Assembly (NCBI GenBank): GCA_027604185.1
Contig: JADGKB010000010.1
Location: 124,001 to 188,000 of the forward strand
Length of the DNA: 64,000 nucleotides
From: Boothiomyces macroporosus
Lineage: Eukaryota; Chytridiomycota; Chytridiomycetes; Rhizophydiales; Terramycetaceae
Direction: 5' to 3'
Below the pieces are notes generated by a model that worked only from the letters and a program-made list of their open reading frames with translations, did not search any database and was not told the origin of the DNA. Positions 33,317 to 44,078 of the stretch are shown here, piece by piece (the stretch's first letter is position 1; the number at the start of each line of letters is the position of its first letter). The translations under genes were made by a program, and so were the position numbers.

Positions 33317-34242
33317 ATGAAATTCATTGTATCTTTGTTATCTGCTAGTGTTTACTGTCAAACACCAACTACAAATACAAACCCATCTGCTTTGTGTGGT
33401 GCTGATTCGCCTTATCCTACCTGTGCTACCGGCTGCTGCTCACAATACGGATTTTGGTAATTTCGTCTAATGGTAGCGGAACTGGTGATTCATGGTGCGG
33501 AGTTGGATCTGGTTGTCTCACTCAATACTCACAACTAGACAGTGCCGGATACAACCTATGCATTGCTCCTCAGCCAACTACTACTACAACTCCAGCACCA
33601 AACCCAACAGGATTATGCGGTGCAGGATCTCCAGTACCAACCTGTGCGATCGGCTGCTGTTCCGAGTACGGATACTGGTAATACTAATTTTATTGTAGCG
33701 GAACAGACCCAAGCTGGTGTGGTGTTGATTCAGGGTGTTTGACAAAGTACTCTAGTTTCTCCAATGGTGTCAATTTATGCCTTGCTCCTCAACCGACAAC
33801 AAAAGCTGTTCATCCCATTCCAACACAAGCAGTATGTACCGTCTATCCAACAATCAACAATGGGGATAGCTGCTCTCAGTACGATGTAGGTTATGCAACC
33901 TGCTCCGGAGACAATAGTCAGGGAGGGTCGATTGCAATGTGTAACTACGGTACTACGATTAACGTGTTTACCGTTACAAGTTGTCCTCCTGGCACTTCTT
34001 GTGTTGCTAGTGATGGATACGCATTTTGTGAATATCAGTGTACCTCTGGATGCACTACTTACCCAGATATTTCCGCAGCTACTGGATGCACTGTTGGACA
34101 ATACTCTTGCTCAGGTACGCAACTGGCTGTTTGCACTAATACTGACACGAACGGCAGCTCTGGTTACGTCCTGCAAAGCTGTGGAGCAGGAATGCAGTGC
34201 GTTCTATCTGGAGGATTAGGAACTTGCCAAGCTTGTCCTTAA
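33317..34242 (+). CDS. Secreted protein with two CBM18 domains and two CBM19-like modules
   Basis: 294 residues, with two introns (33457-33476, 20 nt; 33678-33698, 21 nt), each splitting a CBM18 at the same codon of the YC-G junction, as in the 31062 gene. Signal peptide MKFIVSLLSASVYC, CBM18-1 (LCGADSPYPTCATGCCSQYG), a short Thr/Pro linker, CBM18-2 (LCGAGSPVPTCAIGCCSEYG), a HPIPT linker, then cysteine modules TVYPTINNGDSC and TYPDISAATGCTVGQYSCSG. Same family as the two preceding secreted genes, so the three are tandem paralogues with shuffled module numbers. Confidence 0.88.
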
Positions 34243-34278
34243 TAAACTGTACTTTTTTTTAAAAACTAAATCACATAT

Positions 34279-35290
34279 TTATTGAGTAGGCGCGTAAAGT
34301 GCTTCATTGGTTACGACTAGTTCATCCAATTCTGGTGATAAATCAGAAAGTGCTTCGAAACAAGCCTTGTGGTATTGAAGTTGAATTGCAACTAAATCTG
34401 CCAAATTTCTCAATACTTTTCCATTTTCAACAACCAATTTCATCTTGCCCATAGCTTCATCAACTGCAGCAACAAATTCATCTTCAGCAGCAACCATTTC
34501 GGCACGAACTTGCTCTTGCTTTGGTGGAGCAGCAGACTTGAGGCGGGCACGGCAAGAATCATAAGTTAAACGACAAGATAAAACGTTACGACGTGATTTC
34601 TACGGTTAAATTCGTAATACAAGTGCATCTCCAATAACTGTATCCAAATCATTAACTAATGGAACACAAAATCTGCGAACCGCATCTTGATCTTGTTGTA
34701 ATCTAGCATTTCCCATCTTTTCTTCAGTAGCAGCGAATTTCTTTAACGCGGCGCCTGTCTTCAGTTACAATTTACCTAGCGGTTCATCAGCACCAATCAA
34801 TTCCGCACTTTGGAATGCTGATTTAGCAAATGCGTGTGATAAAGAAGGTGGAGTTTCTTGATGGGTTGGTGCGCTGGAAACATTTTCGGTTGACCCAGAC
34901 AATTTTTGGGTCAAAGAAGTGGCATTTGCTGTAACTACAGAAGCAAAGTCGCTTAATTTGTCATTCAATGGTGGTACATAATCGTAATTTGGAGTGGAAT
35001 AGTTCTTTCCGACTTTGAGCAACAGTTCGTTTACTAATTTCACGCGGTCGACTCTCTAAAGTCAGTCGGAATTACTTCTTCTAATTGGCGATACTCGGCT
35101 GGTAATTCGGTGACATCTGCTGTTCCTCCAATCTTTTCCTTTGCAAACTAGTGTTAGCCAAGGATACTTGAGAGACTTGAACCCACTGCTTGCCAACGTT
35201 ATCTCCTAATGGTTTGAGGGAAGTGGTGAAGCTTGAAAATGCGGAAGATAGAGCTGAAGTAGCTGCAGAGAATTGTTCTTGAGCGGACAT
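34279..35290 (-). CDS. GVP36: BAR-domain protein of the Gvp36 type
   Basis: 309-residue membrane-curvature protein; yeast Gvp36 acts in Golgi/vacuole traffic and endocytosis. Four introns (35148-35167, 35056-35075, 34755-34775, 34600-34620; 20-21 nt). Characteristic blocks are a Ser/Ala-rich amphipathic start, LKPLGDNVGKQWVQVSQ, TELPAEYRQLEERVDRVK, LLLKVGKNYSTPNYDYVP, FAKSAFQSAELIG, VRRFCVPLVNDL and a long C-terminal helix ending near VAIQLQYHKACFEALSDL. Fully helical, with no SH3 or PX domain. Its stop lies 37 bp from that of the convergent CBM18 gene. Confidence 0.87.
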
Positions 35291-35400
35291 TTTTTAAATT
35301 CGCAAAGTTCAAGAGTGGCTTTAGTCAAGATCAAAAATCCATGAAATACCAACAATCACAGGAAACAGAGTAGAATAATTAAATAATTTATTTCGCATCT

Positions 35401-35607
35401 TCATTTCGGTGGGGCTCTCTGGTTTACTTGAATAAATGGATACTCTTCAAAGACCTCGGCGACCAAATCTTTCTTTTCACGTTTGTGGTGTGTTGCCAAT
35501 TCCTTTTTTTCGCATTCAGTGCATCTCTGCTCAGGGACGCAGTACTTGCAAGTCTTGGCGTTGAAGTTTCCATAGAAGCTTGGGGGATGAGTGCTTGAAC
35601 TAGTCAT
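35401..35607 (-). CDS. Small protein with two CxxC pairs, unknown
   Basis: 68 residues, no intron. Two close cysteine pairs (CKYCVPEQRCTEC) could bind zinc; the rest is Lys/Glu-rich, ending YPFIQVNQRAPPK. A CTATTTATA box on the plus strand (35636-35644, TATAAATAG on the coding strand) sits 29 bp before the ATG, supporting a real gene. Family not recognised. Confidence 0.6.
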   Translation of the reverse strand: MTSSSTHPPSFYGNFNAKTCKYCVPEQRCTECEKKELATHHKREKKDLVAEVFEEYPFIQVNQRAPPK

Positions 35608-35870
35608 TTTTTGCTGTTTCTTTTGATCTACAGAGCTATTTATACACCAGATCCCTTAGTATTGGTGAGTAATAGTGGTTCATTCTTGCCATTAAAGTAC
35701 AATTTGTTCACGAGATAAATTTATCGCCCAATTTTTCAAGTTGAGTCAATCTGGATCATACTCTTTCCGCCAAGAGATTCCGGAAGAGCCCCTCTTTGAA
35801 AACCCCTTTGAAAAACTCTTTGAAATGTTTTTGATAAAATAATCAAGCAACTCTCTTTATTAAGGGCTAC

Positions 35871-36007
35871 TTAATGTCCACCGTGATGATGGCCACCTCC
35901 ATGATGAGGTGGGTGTTCAGGGTGATGATGACCGCCTGGAATTAAAGAATATTACCTCCTGGTCTTGGGTGATGGTGTCCGCCGTGTCCTGGTCTTTCAG
36001 AGTACAT
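35871..36007 (-). CDS. Tiny His/Gly/Pro-rich protein (38 residues)
   Basis: Two exons joined over a 20-nt intron (35936-35955) give MYSERPGHGGHHHP, then PHHGGGHHHGGH-type repeats; 14 of 38 residues are His. It probably binds metal ions; no signal peptide. An in-frame ATG at 36028 would add MFAICIQ, but the TATA box at 36034-36042 lies only 6 bp from it and 27 bp from the ATG at 36007, the normal spacing, so 36007 is preferred. Too short for routine gene calling. Confidence 0.6.
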
Positions 36008-36033
36008 TTGAATACAGATTGCAAACATGGTAG

Positions 36034-36042
36034 CTATTTATA
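36034..36042 (-). promoter_or_regulatory. TATA box of the His-rich gene
   Basis: TATAAATAG on the coding strand, 27 bp from the ATG at 36007. Confidence 0.6.
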
Positions 36043-36582
36043 CTCCTATCGCGCATCCCATGCTCGATTCATGTGATCCTTTATTTGTTTTACGTCAACC
36101 AGGCTATCGTATCTGGGGATTCTGATTAAATTGGTAGTAGAACGGGTATTCAATTCGGACTATAACCTAGCTTATTCCGGCTTTTGAACTTGCGAGTTCA
36201 TTTAGCTAAAAGCGGTTGAGATTGATGTTTGTTTTTATGCTATCCTTAACGTCATTGTACTTTCGTGTTGAGTTACCCCACACCTAAAAAGCAAAGGCTT
36301 TATCGGGATTATATCCTATCAATCTAACCAAACAAACTCAAGATAGTATAATTGAGCGGTAAATAAACGAATTGGAGATTGGTTCAGCAAAGTTGAAGCG
36401 TTTGTTGTCTTTCCTTCATCACCCCCTATCCGAGGTTTTCCCGACGTTTGCATAACTAGCACAGCCCCAATATATGCCACCCATAGATTAATATCTGACT
36501 GACTAATACCACTCACTCTATTGGAGGTTTCAAAGTTGAACAAATTTAAAGATTAAACAATGAACGTGAAATGGCTGTATTA
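36043..36582. other. Spacer of about 540 bp
   Basis: A minus-strand open frame at 36319-36543 lacks an early ATG and a TATA box and is not recognisable; I do not call it. Otherwise nothing seen. Confidence 0.35.
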
Positions 36583-37929
36583 TCAAAGTAAACGCGAATC
36601 AGGTAGATGCTCCCAGCTTGGAAACATGCCTTTGTTACATTCCAAATACCAAGGAACGCTAACTGCTTGTCGATTGTTATTATCAAGCTGCTGAACATCT
36701 ATTATCCTAGTTCCCCAATGAGACACGCTACATCTTTCTTGTTGCCACTTTTGAATTACTTGGCTGTCGTTTGAAAAGAATCTTTCTTTCATCAACTGAA
36801 GATTGTCTTTATCAAACATTCCACACTCTGTACAAGTCATATCTTTTAATAGAATTGTAGGCAGGTAGCAATAGTTGGACATGTGCATACCACCGAGTAT
36901 ATGGTGAGCGGATGTCCCTCTTTGACGTGAAGGCACGCCGCCTTTCATTGCCCCAGCAAGCGTATAAAACGTTGGATCACCAAGAGTATACGGTAGTGTA
37001 AATTCGACAGGGAAATCAGTTCTGAAAGCTTGATAAATGGTGCCCATAGGAAACCATATTCCAACATCCACAACAAATATTTCATCTCTGAATTTACAGT
37101 TCTTTAGCTCTGTCAAGACGTTGAGTGAAGGCACTTCATCTGCATCACCAAAGCCAAGTAGATCAGAGTCTGTGAAATACTTTGTATCTTTGTTCCATTC
37201 TACGAATTTGCTCCATCGCTGATGCTCTTGATACCTCTCCATTTGCCACATGTCATCAGAAGCAGCAGCTAATGGAGCATCATCTACTACTAAATGAACA
37301 ACCATATCACTGAATGGTAGAAACTCTGGCGAATACTTTAGTCGTTCCCACACTAGAGGTTTCTTTGTATTTTTAAAGTGCGTTCTGGTTGACTCAAGTA
37401 TAAATATTTTGTCAACTAGGTCTCTATACTGGTGAAGTATAATCAAGAGCGTATCTACTTCAAACCCAAACTGAATCAACAATCCTATTTTTGCTGGAGA
37501 ATCCCTTTTCCCACTAAAAATTGGTTCCGAACAGGTAGCTTTAAATACAGGTTTTTTACAAGATAGATCTGGTATTACACTTGGTGTTTGACGATTAAAT
37601 TCAAATAAATAGTCCAAAATTAAGGACCTGTAGCCAGCAATTTCTGCTTCGTTTCCGCTTTTGATTGCTTCCAGGGCTTTATCGAATGGATACCGCTGCA
37701 TATGCGTCATGAACGTGTATTTACCGATTGTATCATTAAACCGGTGCTCGGTATTATCAATATATCCCTGCTTTATCACCGGATCCTTCATAAAGAAAAA
37801 TGAGCACAGCAATCCCAATGTTACAAAACTTATCGCTGCTATAGCAATTAATTTGATTTTCTTTGATATCTGGTTCGACTTTTTGACTGTGAGTATAGTC
37901 CCATCCTCGAGCTTTGAATACTTGGCCAT
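36583..37929 (-). CDS. GT17-family N-acetylglucosaminyltransferase-like protein
   Basis: 448-residue type II membrane protein, intronless: short cytosolic tail, one membrane span (LIAIAAISFVTLGLLCSFFF) and a lumenal catalytic domain. Family 17 glycosyltransferases include beta-1,4-mannosyl-glycoprotein GlcNAc transferase (MGAT3). Landmarks are LLIQFGFEVDTLLIILHQ, FILESTRTHF, SDLLGFGDADEVPS (DxD-like site), WFPMG and HHILGGMHMSNYC. Golgi location and acceptor are inferred. Start at 37929 (MAKYSK); CATAAATAG lies about 22 bp upstream. Confidence 0.85.
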   Translation of the reverse strand: MAKYSKLEDGTILTVKKSNQISKKIKLIAIAAISFVTLGLLCSFFFMKDPVIKQGYIDNTEHRFNDTIGKYTFMTHMQRYPFDKALEAIKSGNEAEIAGYRSLILDYLFEFNRQTPSVIPDLSCKKPVFKATCSEPIFSGKRDSPAKIGLLIQFGFEVDTLLIILHQYRDLVDKIFILESTRTHFKNTKKPLVWERLKYSPEFLPFSDMVVHLVVDDAPLAAASDDMWQMERYQEHQRWSKFVEWNKDTKYFTDSDLLGFGDADEVPSLNVLTELKNCKFRDEIFVVDVGIWFPMGTIYQAFRTDFPVEFTLPYTLGDPTFYTLAGAMKGGVPSRQRGTSAHHILGGMHMSNYCYLPTILLKDMTCTECGMFDKDNLQLMKERFFSNDSQVIQKWQQERCSVSHWGTRIIDVQQLDNNNRQAVSVPWYLECNKGMFPSWEHLPDSRLL

Positions 37930-38351
37930 AAACAACTTTTGTATTCTGGCTATTTATGTATTCGTGGTTTCCTATAAAGGACAATGCCAAACTAAACAAA
38001 TTCTGCTCAGCCCCAGAAAATGATATTTCTGTGCACTGACTTGAACAAAGTGATGGGATAGAATTAAATATTATGCGGTGAGTGGAAAGAAAAAAATATT
38101 TAGAAAGCACTGGTAATATTGGTTTTCTTGGTTGCAAAGAATTCAAATTTCATAAGCGCCACACAAGTTGGACAAACTTAACAACAGTTGAGTTGGTGAC
38201 TATCATCCTGTCATGCGACAGCGGAACGGTAAAGCACCGCAAGGTACATGTGGGCAAGCCGTCCAAGTTTCAATCTTGCTATGTTTATTGGATGCTGAGA
38301 CTGGAAGACCTGCAATATTACTGTCAACTTCCAATGTACAAAAGACAGATA
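37930..38351. other. Spacer between GT17 and the first 7TM gene
   Basis: Shared region of about 420 bp; no gene supported. Confidence 0.35.
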
Positions 38352-39248
38352 TCAACTCTTTATTTTCACGGTTTGTTTCTCATTGAAAGCAATCACTGGT
38401 GCTTCATTCAGTAATACTATTTGCTTTTGTGATGGGGGTGCCATAAAAGAATCAGATGTCGATTTTGAAAGCGAAAACTCTTTGAGCATGTCCAGCAGGA
38501 ATACCAATGCCAGAGTATGTATATACACCACCAAACAAGCAGCGATTCCAAAGTGTGAAGACAGGTTTGGATCAATTGTAGCTTTTAATGACAGTAATAC
38601 CCCAATCCAATCGAGGATACCCACAGCTAATATACTACAAACCATTTTTTGTAAAAACCTTAGCTGATTCTGGTTTAGTTGTTGAACCTTTGAATGTTTG
38701 TTGAACCTGAATACCAGCAGAGTAAGAAAACCATTCTGAATGTTATCATACAAAACGCTCCCGATATTATACAAATTTCCAACGATTGTATTGTACCATG
38801 ATTTCTGCATTCTTACCACCAACACATCATATTCGCGTAGGAGAAACATTACTGTGAAAAATACAAGCAAGCAATGCAATATAATTGGTTTAACTGCAGT
38901 TGCTAGTACTGAAAATATCCCAAGGATCTCGATATTGAACACGATTAGCATGTACATTTGAGCAGATGTTAGTCCAGCTAGTGCAACATAGATAATATCA
39001 AAGTCTTGATTATCTGTGGAAAGTATGTTACACACAGATTGATTAACGTAACACCCGAGTACCCAAAACAATACCAGTAGTACAGCAACGTAGTTTATTG
39101 AAATCGCGATTATGAACAGGCTTTGGAATTTGGATGATAGTGATTTTGAATGCGAAATTTTTAGGATTGTTATGGTGGATAGAACGAGTATTATTACTGC
39201 TACAATACAGAGTGCGATTTCTATCCCGAGGCTGGTTTGATGGAGCAT
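38352..39248 (-). CDS. Seven-transmembrane protein, local family member 1
   Basis: 298 residues, intronless, about seven hydrophobic helices; family not recognised. Starts MLHQT. Shares with its neighbour IGSVLYDNIQN, LLVFRFN, FGIAACxVVxIHTL and DWIGVxxxLKAT. Looser motifs, [FL]N[IL]EILxIFSVL and a DW pair in helix 6, recur in the three 7TM genes at 47.9-50.5 kb. The cytosolic tail is Ser/Lys-rich. A receptor or sensor role is inference. Confidence 0.75.
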   Translation of the reverse strand: MLHQTSLGIEIALCIVAVIILVLSTITILKISHSKSLSSKFQSLFIIAISINYVAVLLVLFWVLGCYVNQSVCNILSTDNQDFDIIYVALAGLTSAQMYMLIVFNIEILGIFSVLATAVKPIILHCLLVFFTVMFLLREYDVLVVRMQKSWYNTIVGNLYNIGSVLYDNIQNGFLTLLVFRFNKHSKVQQLNQNQLRFLQKMVCSILAVGILDWIGVLLSLKATIDPNLSSHFGIAACLVVYIHTLALVFLLDMLKEFSLSKSTSDSFMAPPSQKQIVLLNEAPVIAFNEKQTVKIKS

Positions 39249-39391
39249 TTGGGAAATACGTCACTTTACTCGTGAATGTATGTATTTCCATGGAATATAT
39301 GAAAAGAAGCCTCAAGAAAAGCTCTACTTTAATCTCTTGAAACTAACGCGTGTTGCTGTTTAAAGAGAATATTCATATAAATGAAATGAAT

Positions 39392-40297
39392 TTACTTTAT
39401 AATTACAGTCTTTTTTTCAGTATATATCTCTACTGGTGAATTATTCAACATTATTTGGCTTTTCGGTGGCGGGAGACTTGATTTTACTGACTCTGATTTC
39501 GTTCGTGCAAACGAAAAGTCTTTGAGCATTTCTAGGATATACATTATTCCTAGTGTATGGATACACACTACCGTACAAGCTGCTATACCGAAATGAGCTG
39601 GTAGCCAATCATCAAATGTCGCTTTGAGGGCAAATGTAACTCCTATCCAATCTGATGATCCCATAACAACGATGCCCAGTACCATGCGCTGAATATATTT
39701 GATTTGGGGAGGGGAAAGATTATGTGCATGGTTTTTGTTGTTGAACCTAAACACCAACATTGACAGGTAGATATTTTGTATATTGTCATACAATACACTT
39801 CCGATAGTGTATATATTGGTCGCGATGCTATTGAATAAAGTATATGTGGAATGATTAAAGCGCAGAATCAGTATATCAATAAAACGCAGGATGAATGAAA
39901 TGGTGAATCCTAGTGTGAGTAGGTGAAGTAACAGCGGCTTGATTCTTGTATCCAAAACAGAAAATATCCGTAATATTTCGATATTGAATGATAACAGCAT
40001 ATACAACTGAAAATTAGAGATTATAGCGATCAGCAAGTAAATCAGGTCGTATTCTCCATTTTCAGTTGACAAGAAGAGACAGGCATTGTTGCTAAAATAG
40101 CAAGAAAGTGCCCAGAAGGCTGTCAATAATCCAGAAATGTAATTCACTGAAAGTGTAAATATTAGAACTGTTCTAAATCTTGCTGATAGTGATTTTGACT
40201 TTATTATTTTCGAGATTGTAATACTGGTGCCTACATAGATAACCAACACTCCGATTGTGAGACAAGAGTCCATGAATATATTTGTTTCATGAAGCAT
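39392..40297 (-). CDS. Seven-transmembrane protein, local family member 2
   Basis: 301 residues, intronless; tandem paralogue of the gene at 38352-39248, with the same MLH start, SFNIEILRIFSVLD, IGSVLYDNIQN, DWIGVTFALKAT and AHFGIAACTVVCIHTL. The ATG at 40297 is chosen by comparison with its paralogue; the codon further upstream is not ATG. Function unknown. Confidence 0.75.
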   Translation of the reverse strand: MLHETNIFMDSCLTIGVLVIYVGTSITISKIIKSKSLSARFRTVLIFTLSVNYISGLLTAFWALSCYFSNNACLFLSTENGEYDLIYLLIAIISNFQLYMLLSFNIEILRIFSVLDTRIKPLLLHLLTLGFTISFILRFIDILILRFNHSTYTLFNSIATNIYTIGSVLYDNIQNIYLSMLVFRFNNKNHAHNLSPPQIKYIQRMVLGIVVMGSSDWIGVTFALKATFDDWLPAHFGIAACTVVCIHTLGIMYILEMLKDFSFARTKSESVKSSLPPPKSQIMLNNSPVEIYTEKKTVIIK

Positions 40298-40452
40298 TTG
40301 AAAAGGTATCACGTCACTCTAATTTTTAATCTTGCGAGGTAATTCTCGTAAAGATCATCGATCATTACCTTGATGCATCTTGGACATTCAATACTCGAAA
40401 AATGCTCAACGAAATACATTCCTTTAGGCGAAAAAAGTTCAAAATACAAGGT

Positions 40453-40578
40453 TTATTTCAATTGCTGCTTCTTTTCAAAGTCTTGAGTGATGCTTGGTTG
40501 GTTGAATCCAACCTTTGGCCCATGAAGCTCTGTATCTTTATGCTCGTGTTTGTGTTGATGTTCTTCTGGCTTGGTCAT
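40453..40578 (-). CDS. Small His/Lys/Glu-rich protein (41 residues)
   Basis: ORF MTKPEEHQHKHEHKDTELHG followed by a Gln/Lys-rich end, no intron. A TATAAATAG box on the coding strand (plus 40600-40608) lies 22 bp before the ATG, which supports expression. His clusters suggest metal binding, as in the 38-residue protein at 35871-36007, though the two are not similar in sequence. Confidence 0.5.
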   Translation of the reverse strand: MTKPEEHQHKHEHKDTELHGPKVGFNQPSITQDFEKKQQLK

Positions 40579-40608
40579 TAATGTGCCATCAACGCTACTC
40601 TATTTATA

Positions 40609-41089
40609 CTGTCTAGTTACACATTATTAATTGATATGAGTAATAATAGTTTTGGCCACAAGGTTCGGGATGGGGTCTGTTCTGGTAGCATTGGTTGGTT
40701 TGTTGAAATCATTTTGGAAGCATATTCTCGGCACTATGTAGTCGATAGCGGCTCCGTTTCTGCATGGCTTTCCGGCTGAGTTTATCTCAAATTGTATTAT
40801 TCCAAAAATCACATGACCTTTTTGTGCAATTGGTTTCAATATTATTCATACCAAGACACTCTTAATCATTTTTGTACAGTATTCGAATTGGCTTTATAAG
40901 CACTTGAGCCTCTGGAACTGTTCATTCTCAAAGTTTTTTAAGTGCACCGGATTAGAAATTGTCTATTAATGAAACCGTGATACTCACGAGGGATTAAAAT
41001 ACCCTGTATTTACACTTTAAAGATACTTGCCTCTGATCACGTGATCAAAAGTCTGAAAACAAAAAAAAATAAAAAAAAGTTTCTCTAAA
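40609..41089. other. Spacer before SPB1
   Basis: A minus-strand open frame (40627-40839; contains IVPRICFQNDFNKPTN and TDPIPNLVAKTII) has coding-like composition but no ATG that I can splice to it; possibly the last exon of an unresolved small gene. Confidence 0.3.
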
Positions 41090-43601
41090 ATGGGTGTAAC
41101 GAAAAAACATGCCAAGGGAAGATTAGATAAATTCTACCACTTAGCAAAGGAGCAAGGTTACAGAGCCCGCTCCGCATTCAAACTGATTCAATTGAACAAG
41201 AAATACAACTTTTTAGAAAAGTCAAAATGCGCTATTGACTTGTGTGCAGCACCGGTACGAATTGACTAACGCAGGGTGGGTGGCTGCAAGTGTGTGTCAA
41301 GTACATGCCAAAACCAAATATAATTATCGGTGTGGATTTGGAAAAGATTAAACCAATACCGGGAGTAATAACGCATGTTGAAGATATCACAACACCAAGT
41401 TGTAGAACTACAATTAAAAGAGATTTAAAGACTTGGAAAGCCGATGTGGTAATGCATGATGGTGCCCCTAATGTGGGTGTTTCTTGGGCACAGGATGCTT
41501 TCACTCAGTCAGAGTTGACCTTGTCTGCCTGCAAATTGGCTACCGAATTCCTAGTTCCAGGTGGTACCTTTGTTACGAAAGTATTCAGATCCAAAGATTA
41601 CAATAAGCTAATGTGGGTTTTTAATCAACTGTTTGGAAAAGTAGAGGCAACAAAACCAACTGCTTCTCGTAATGTCTCTGCGGAAATCTTTGTTGTTTGT
41701 AGAGATTATTTGGCACCTAAAAAGATTGATCCAAGACTCTTGGATCCAAAGTTTGCTTTCAAGGAAATGGATGACCAAGTACCTGAAGAAGAGTCCCTAA
41801 AGAAAATCAAGGAAAAGCAAGGTGCTGTGTTGAATGACTTGTTTCATCCTGAAAAGCGAAGAAGACAGAGAGAAGGTTATGAAGATGGAGACTATACGTT
41901 GCATGTAAAGAATGATTTGGCTGAATTCATAAAGAGCCCGGATTTCCTAGGGATTCTTTCCCGCTCTAGTGCTTTTGTCTTTGGAGAAGATGAATTCAGT
42001 CAGAAAATCAAGAATAGCAAATTGACTACCGAAGAAATTCTTGAGTATCTGTCAGACCTCAAAGTTTTAGGGAAAAAGGAATTTAAACAACTTATCAAAT
42101 GGAGAGACTCTGTCCGAGTGATGATGGATTTGGTTCCTAAAAAAGTAGAAAAAGTCGTTGAAGAAGAGCCGGAGGAAGAAATGGATATTGAAGATATCAT
42201 TCAAAACGAAAAAGAAACTATGGAACAAAAGATGCGCAAGCTAAAAAAGAAACAACGAGAACGAAAAGCCAAGCAATTGCTAAAGCTGAAGCTTGGTATG
42301 GAGACTCCTGCAGATATTGGTATAGAAGGACAAAGCGATATGGGTGCACTTCCTGATATTGATTTTGGAGAAGAGGAAACAAAAGAGCATTTGAAAGTCA
42401 AGAAAGAAAAAGAACAAGCGATTGAAGAAGAGGATGATGAATCTGTGTTTGATGATTCAGATGATGAATTGGAGCGTAAAATTGGCAGGTTGGATGCTGA
42501 AATGGATACCTTGTACGAGCAGTATGAAAAGATAAAGCTTGAAAAGAACCCCAGTGCCAAAGTCAAGAAAGTCAAGGAAGCATCCCAGGCATTCGAAGAG
42601 TGGTATGGACTGGAATCTGACAAGAAAATTAAATCCAAAAGCAAAGAAGAATACAACTCAGATATTTCTGATTCTTCCAGCTCGGAAGATGAAGGAGAAT
42701 TAAGCCTTCCAGCCAACAAAAGACCGTTTGAAGGTGAAGAGCCATTATCCAAAAAAGCGAAATTGTTCTTTGACAATCCTATTTTCGAATCTACAAAAGA
42801 CAAGTTTGAAGACAGTTTATTTGATGATGAGCTAGTAATGAAGCCAAAAAAGACCAAAAAGAAAAAGACCGAAGATTTGGACTCTGACGAAGAGAAAGAA
42901 TCCAAAGGATTTGAAATTGTACCATTAGAAAAAGACATGGAAAGACCAGAATCTGATGATGAATCCGATGGTAAATTTAGATTAAGATAGGTGGAAATAT
43001 CATTGACTCTGCAGCTGCATATACTCTAGCTCAAAAAATGGTTACAAAGTCAGGAAAGAGAGATTTGATTGATGATTCGTTCAACAGATATGCCTTTAAT
43101 GATCCTGAAGATCTTCCAGCTTGGTAAAATTCGTTAATGTAAGGTTCATGCAGGATGAAAGTAGACACAACAAGCCGACAATGCCAGTTACCAAAGAAGC
43201 AGTTGAAATCATGCGTCAACAGATGAGAGCATTAGATGCCCGCCCAATAAAGAAGATTGCTGAAGCAAAATGGAGAAAACAATTACGTACCCAACGCAGA
43301 CTGGAAAAAGCAGCAAAGAAATCAGAAGGTTTAGCCAACCAAGAAGATTTATCAGAGAAAACCAAACTTGAACAAGCTAGTAAAGTAATGTCCAAGGCAA
43401 AATCCAAAGGCAAATCCGAAAAGCCACAAGTCAAGGTTGTTGTAGCTAAAGGAGCTTACCGTGGTGTGCAGGGTAGACCTAAAGGTGTCAAGGGCAGATA
43501 TAAGGTAATTTCTATTAATGTAGATGGTTGATGGTACAATGAAAAAAGAAAAGAGAGCTTTGAAACGAAAAGAGCAGAAAAACAAGAAAAGGAGAAAGTA
43601 G
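41090..43601 (+). CDS. SPB1: rRNA 2'-O-methyltransferase Spb1
   Basis: Nucleolar SAM-dependent enzyme that methylates 25S rRNA in the A-loop and is needed for 60S maturation. 810 residues; introns 41255-41274, 42971-42990, 43124-43143 and 43505-43523. N-terminal RrmJ/FtsJ domain: [20 protein letters not shown], the SAM motif [20 protein letters not shown] and FVTKVFRS, giving the K-D-K-E catalytic set. Then an acidic/Lys coiled-coil middle (DUF3381) and the Spb1 C-terminal domain ([24 protein letters not shown]-type [19 protein letters not shown]). All four splices rebuild conserved text. Confidence 0.96.
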
Positions 43602-44031
43602 TCGTATAATATATTCTTATTTCGTAGTATACTATCTCCTTTTTCAATCCTTAAATATTGAGTTTACTTGCAGCGTCCAACCAGCAGTGTATGTATCTTA
43701 AAAGTAGCCCTCTCAAACTAACAACATTTGGAATTTTGTCAAAGAACGTATTTACACTTTGCTTAAAGATAGGACTGCATTACAATATGGCTAGTTTCTG
43801 TTTCTTATCCATAATTTAAAGTTATTCATCAAAAACACGCGGTAACCCACTTTCACTCTGTACCATTTCACCGGCTGTCAGCCAAAGAAAATAGTGAACA
43901 ACTACAGACAAATTTATATATAAGGACCTTTGCCTGTACAAAATTTGTTGTTTGATTGTTCTCTTGCATAAATGAATTTAATTTTGTTCATTGGGTAATA
44001 GTAATTACGCCACTGTTTATATCACGCGTTT
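43602..44031. other. Spacer between SPB1 and the cysteine-rich gene
   Basis: About 430 bp, AT-rich, no gene seen. A TATTTATA element at 44032-44040 may serve the next gene. Confidence 0.35.
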
Positions 44032-44078
44032 CTATTTATACCAAGTCAACACGTTAGAACTTTTAAAATAGGCTTTCG

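Noticed and set aside
38082..38414. 110-codon plus-strand ORF overlapping the end of a 7TM gene
   Set aside because: Overlaps a well-supported gene on the other strand and lacks any homology or promoter.
42201..42938. 245-codon antisense Ser/Phe-rich frame inside SPB1
   Set aside because: Mirror of the acidic/Lys-rich SPB1 linker; SPB1 homology is continuous on the other strand.
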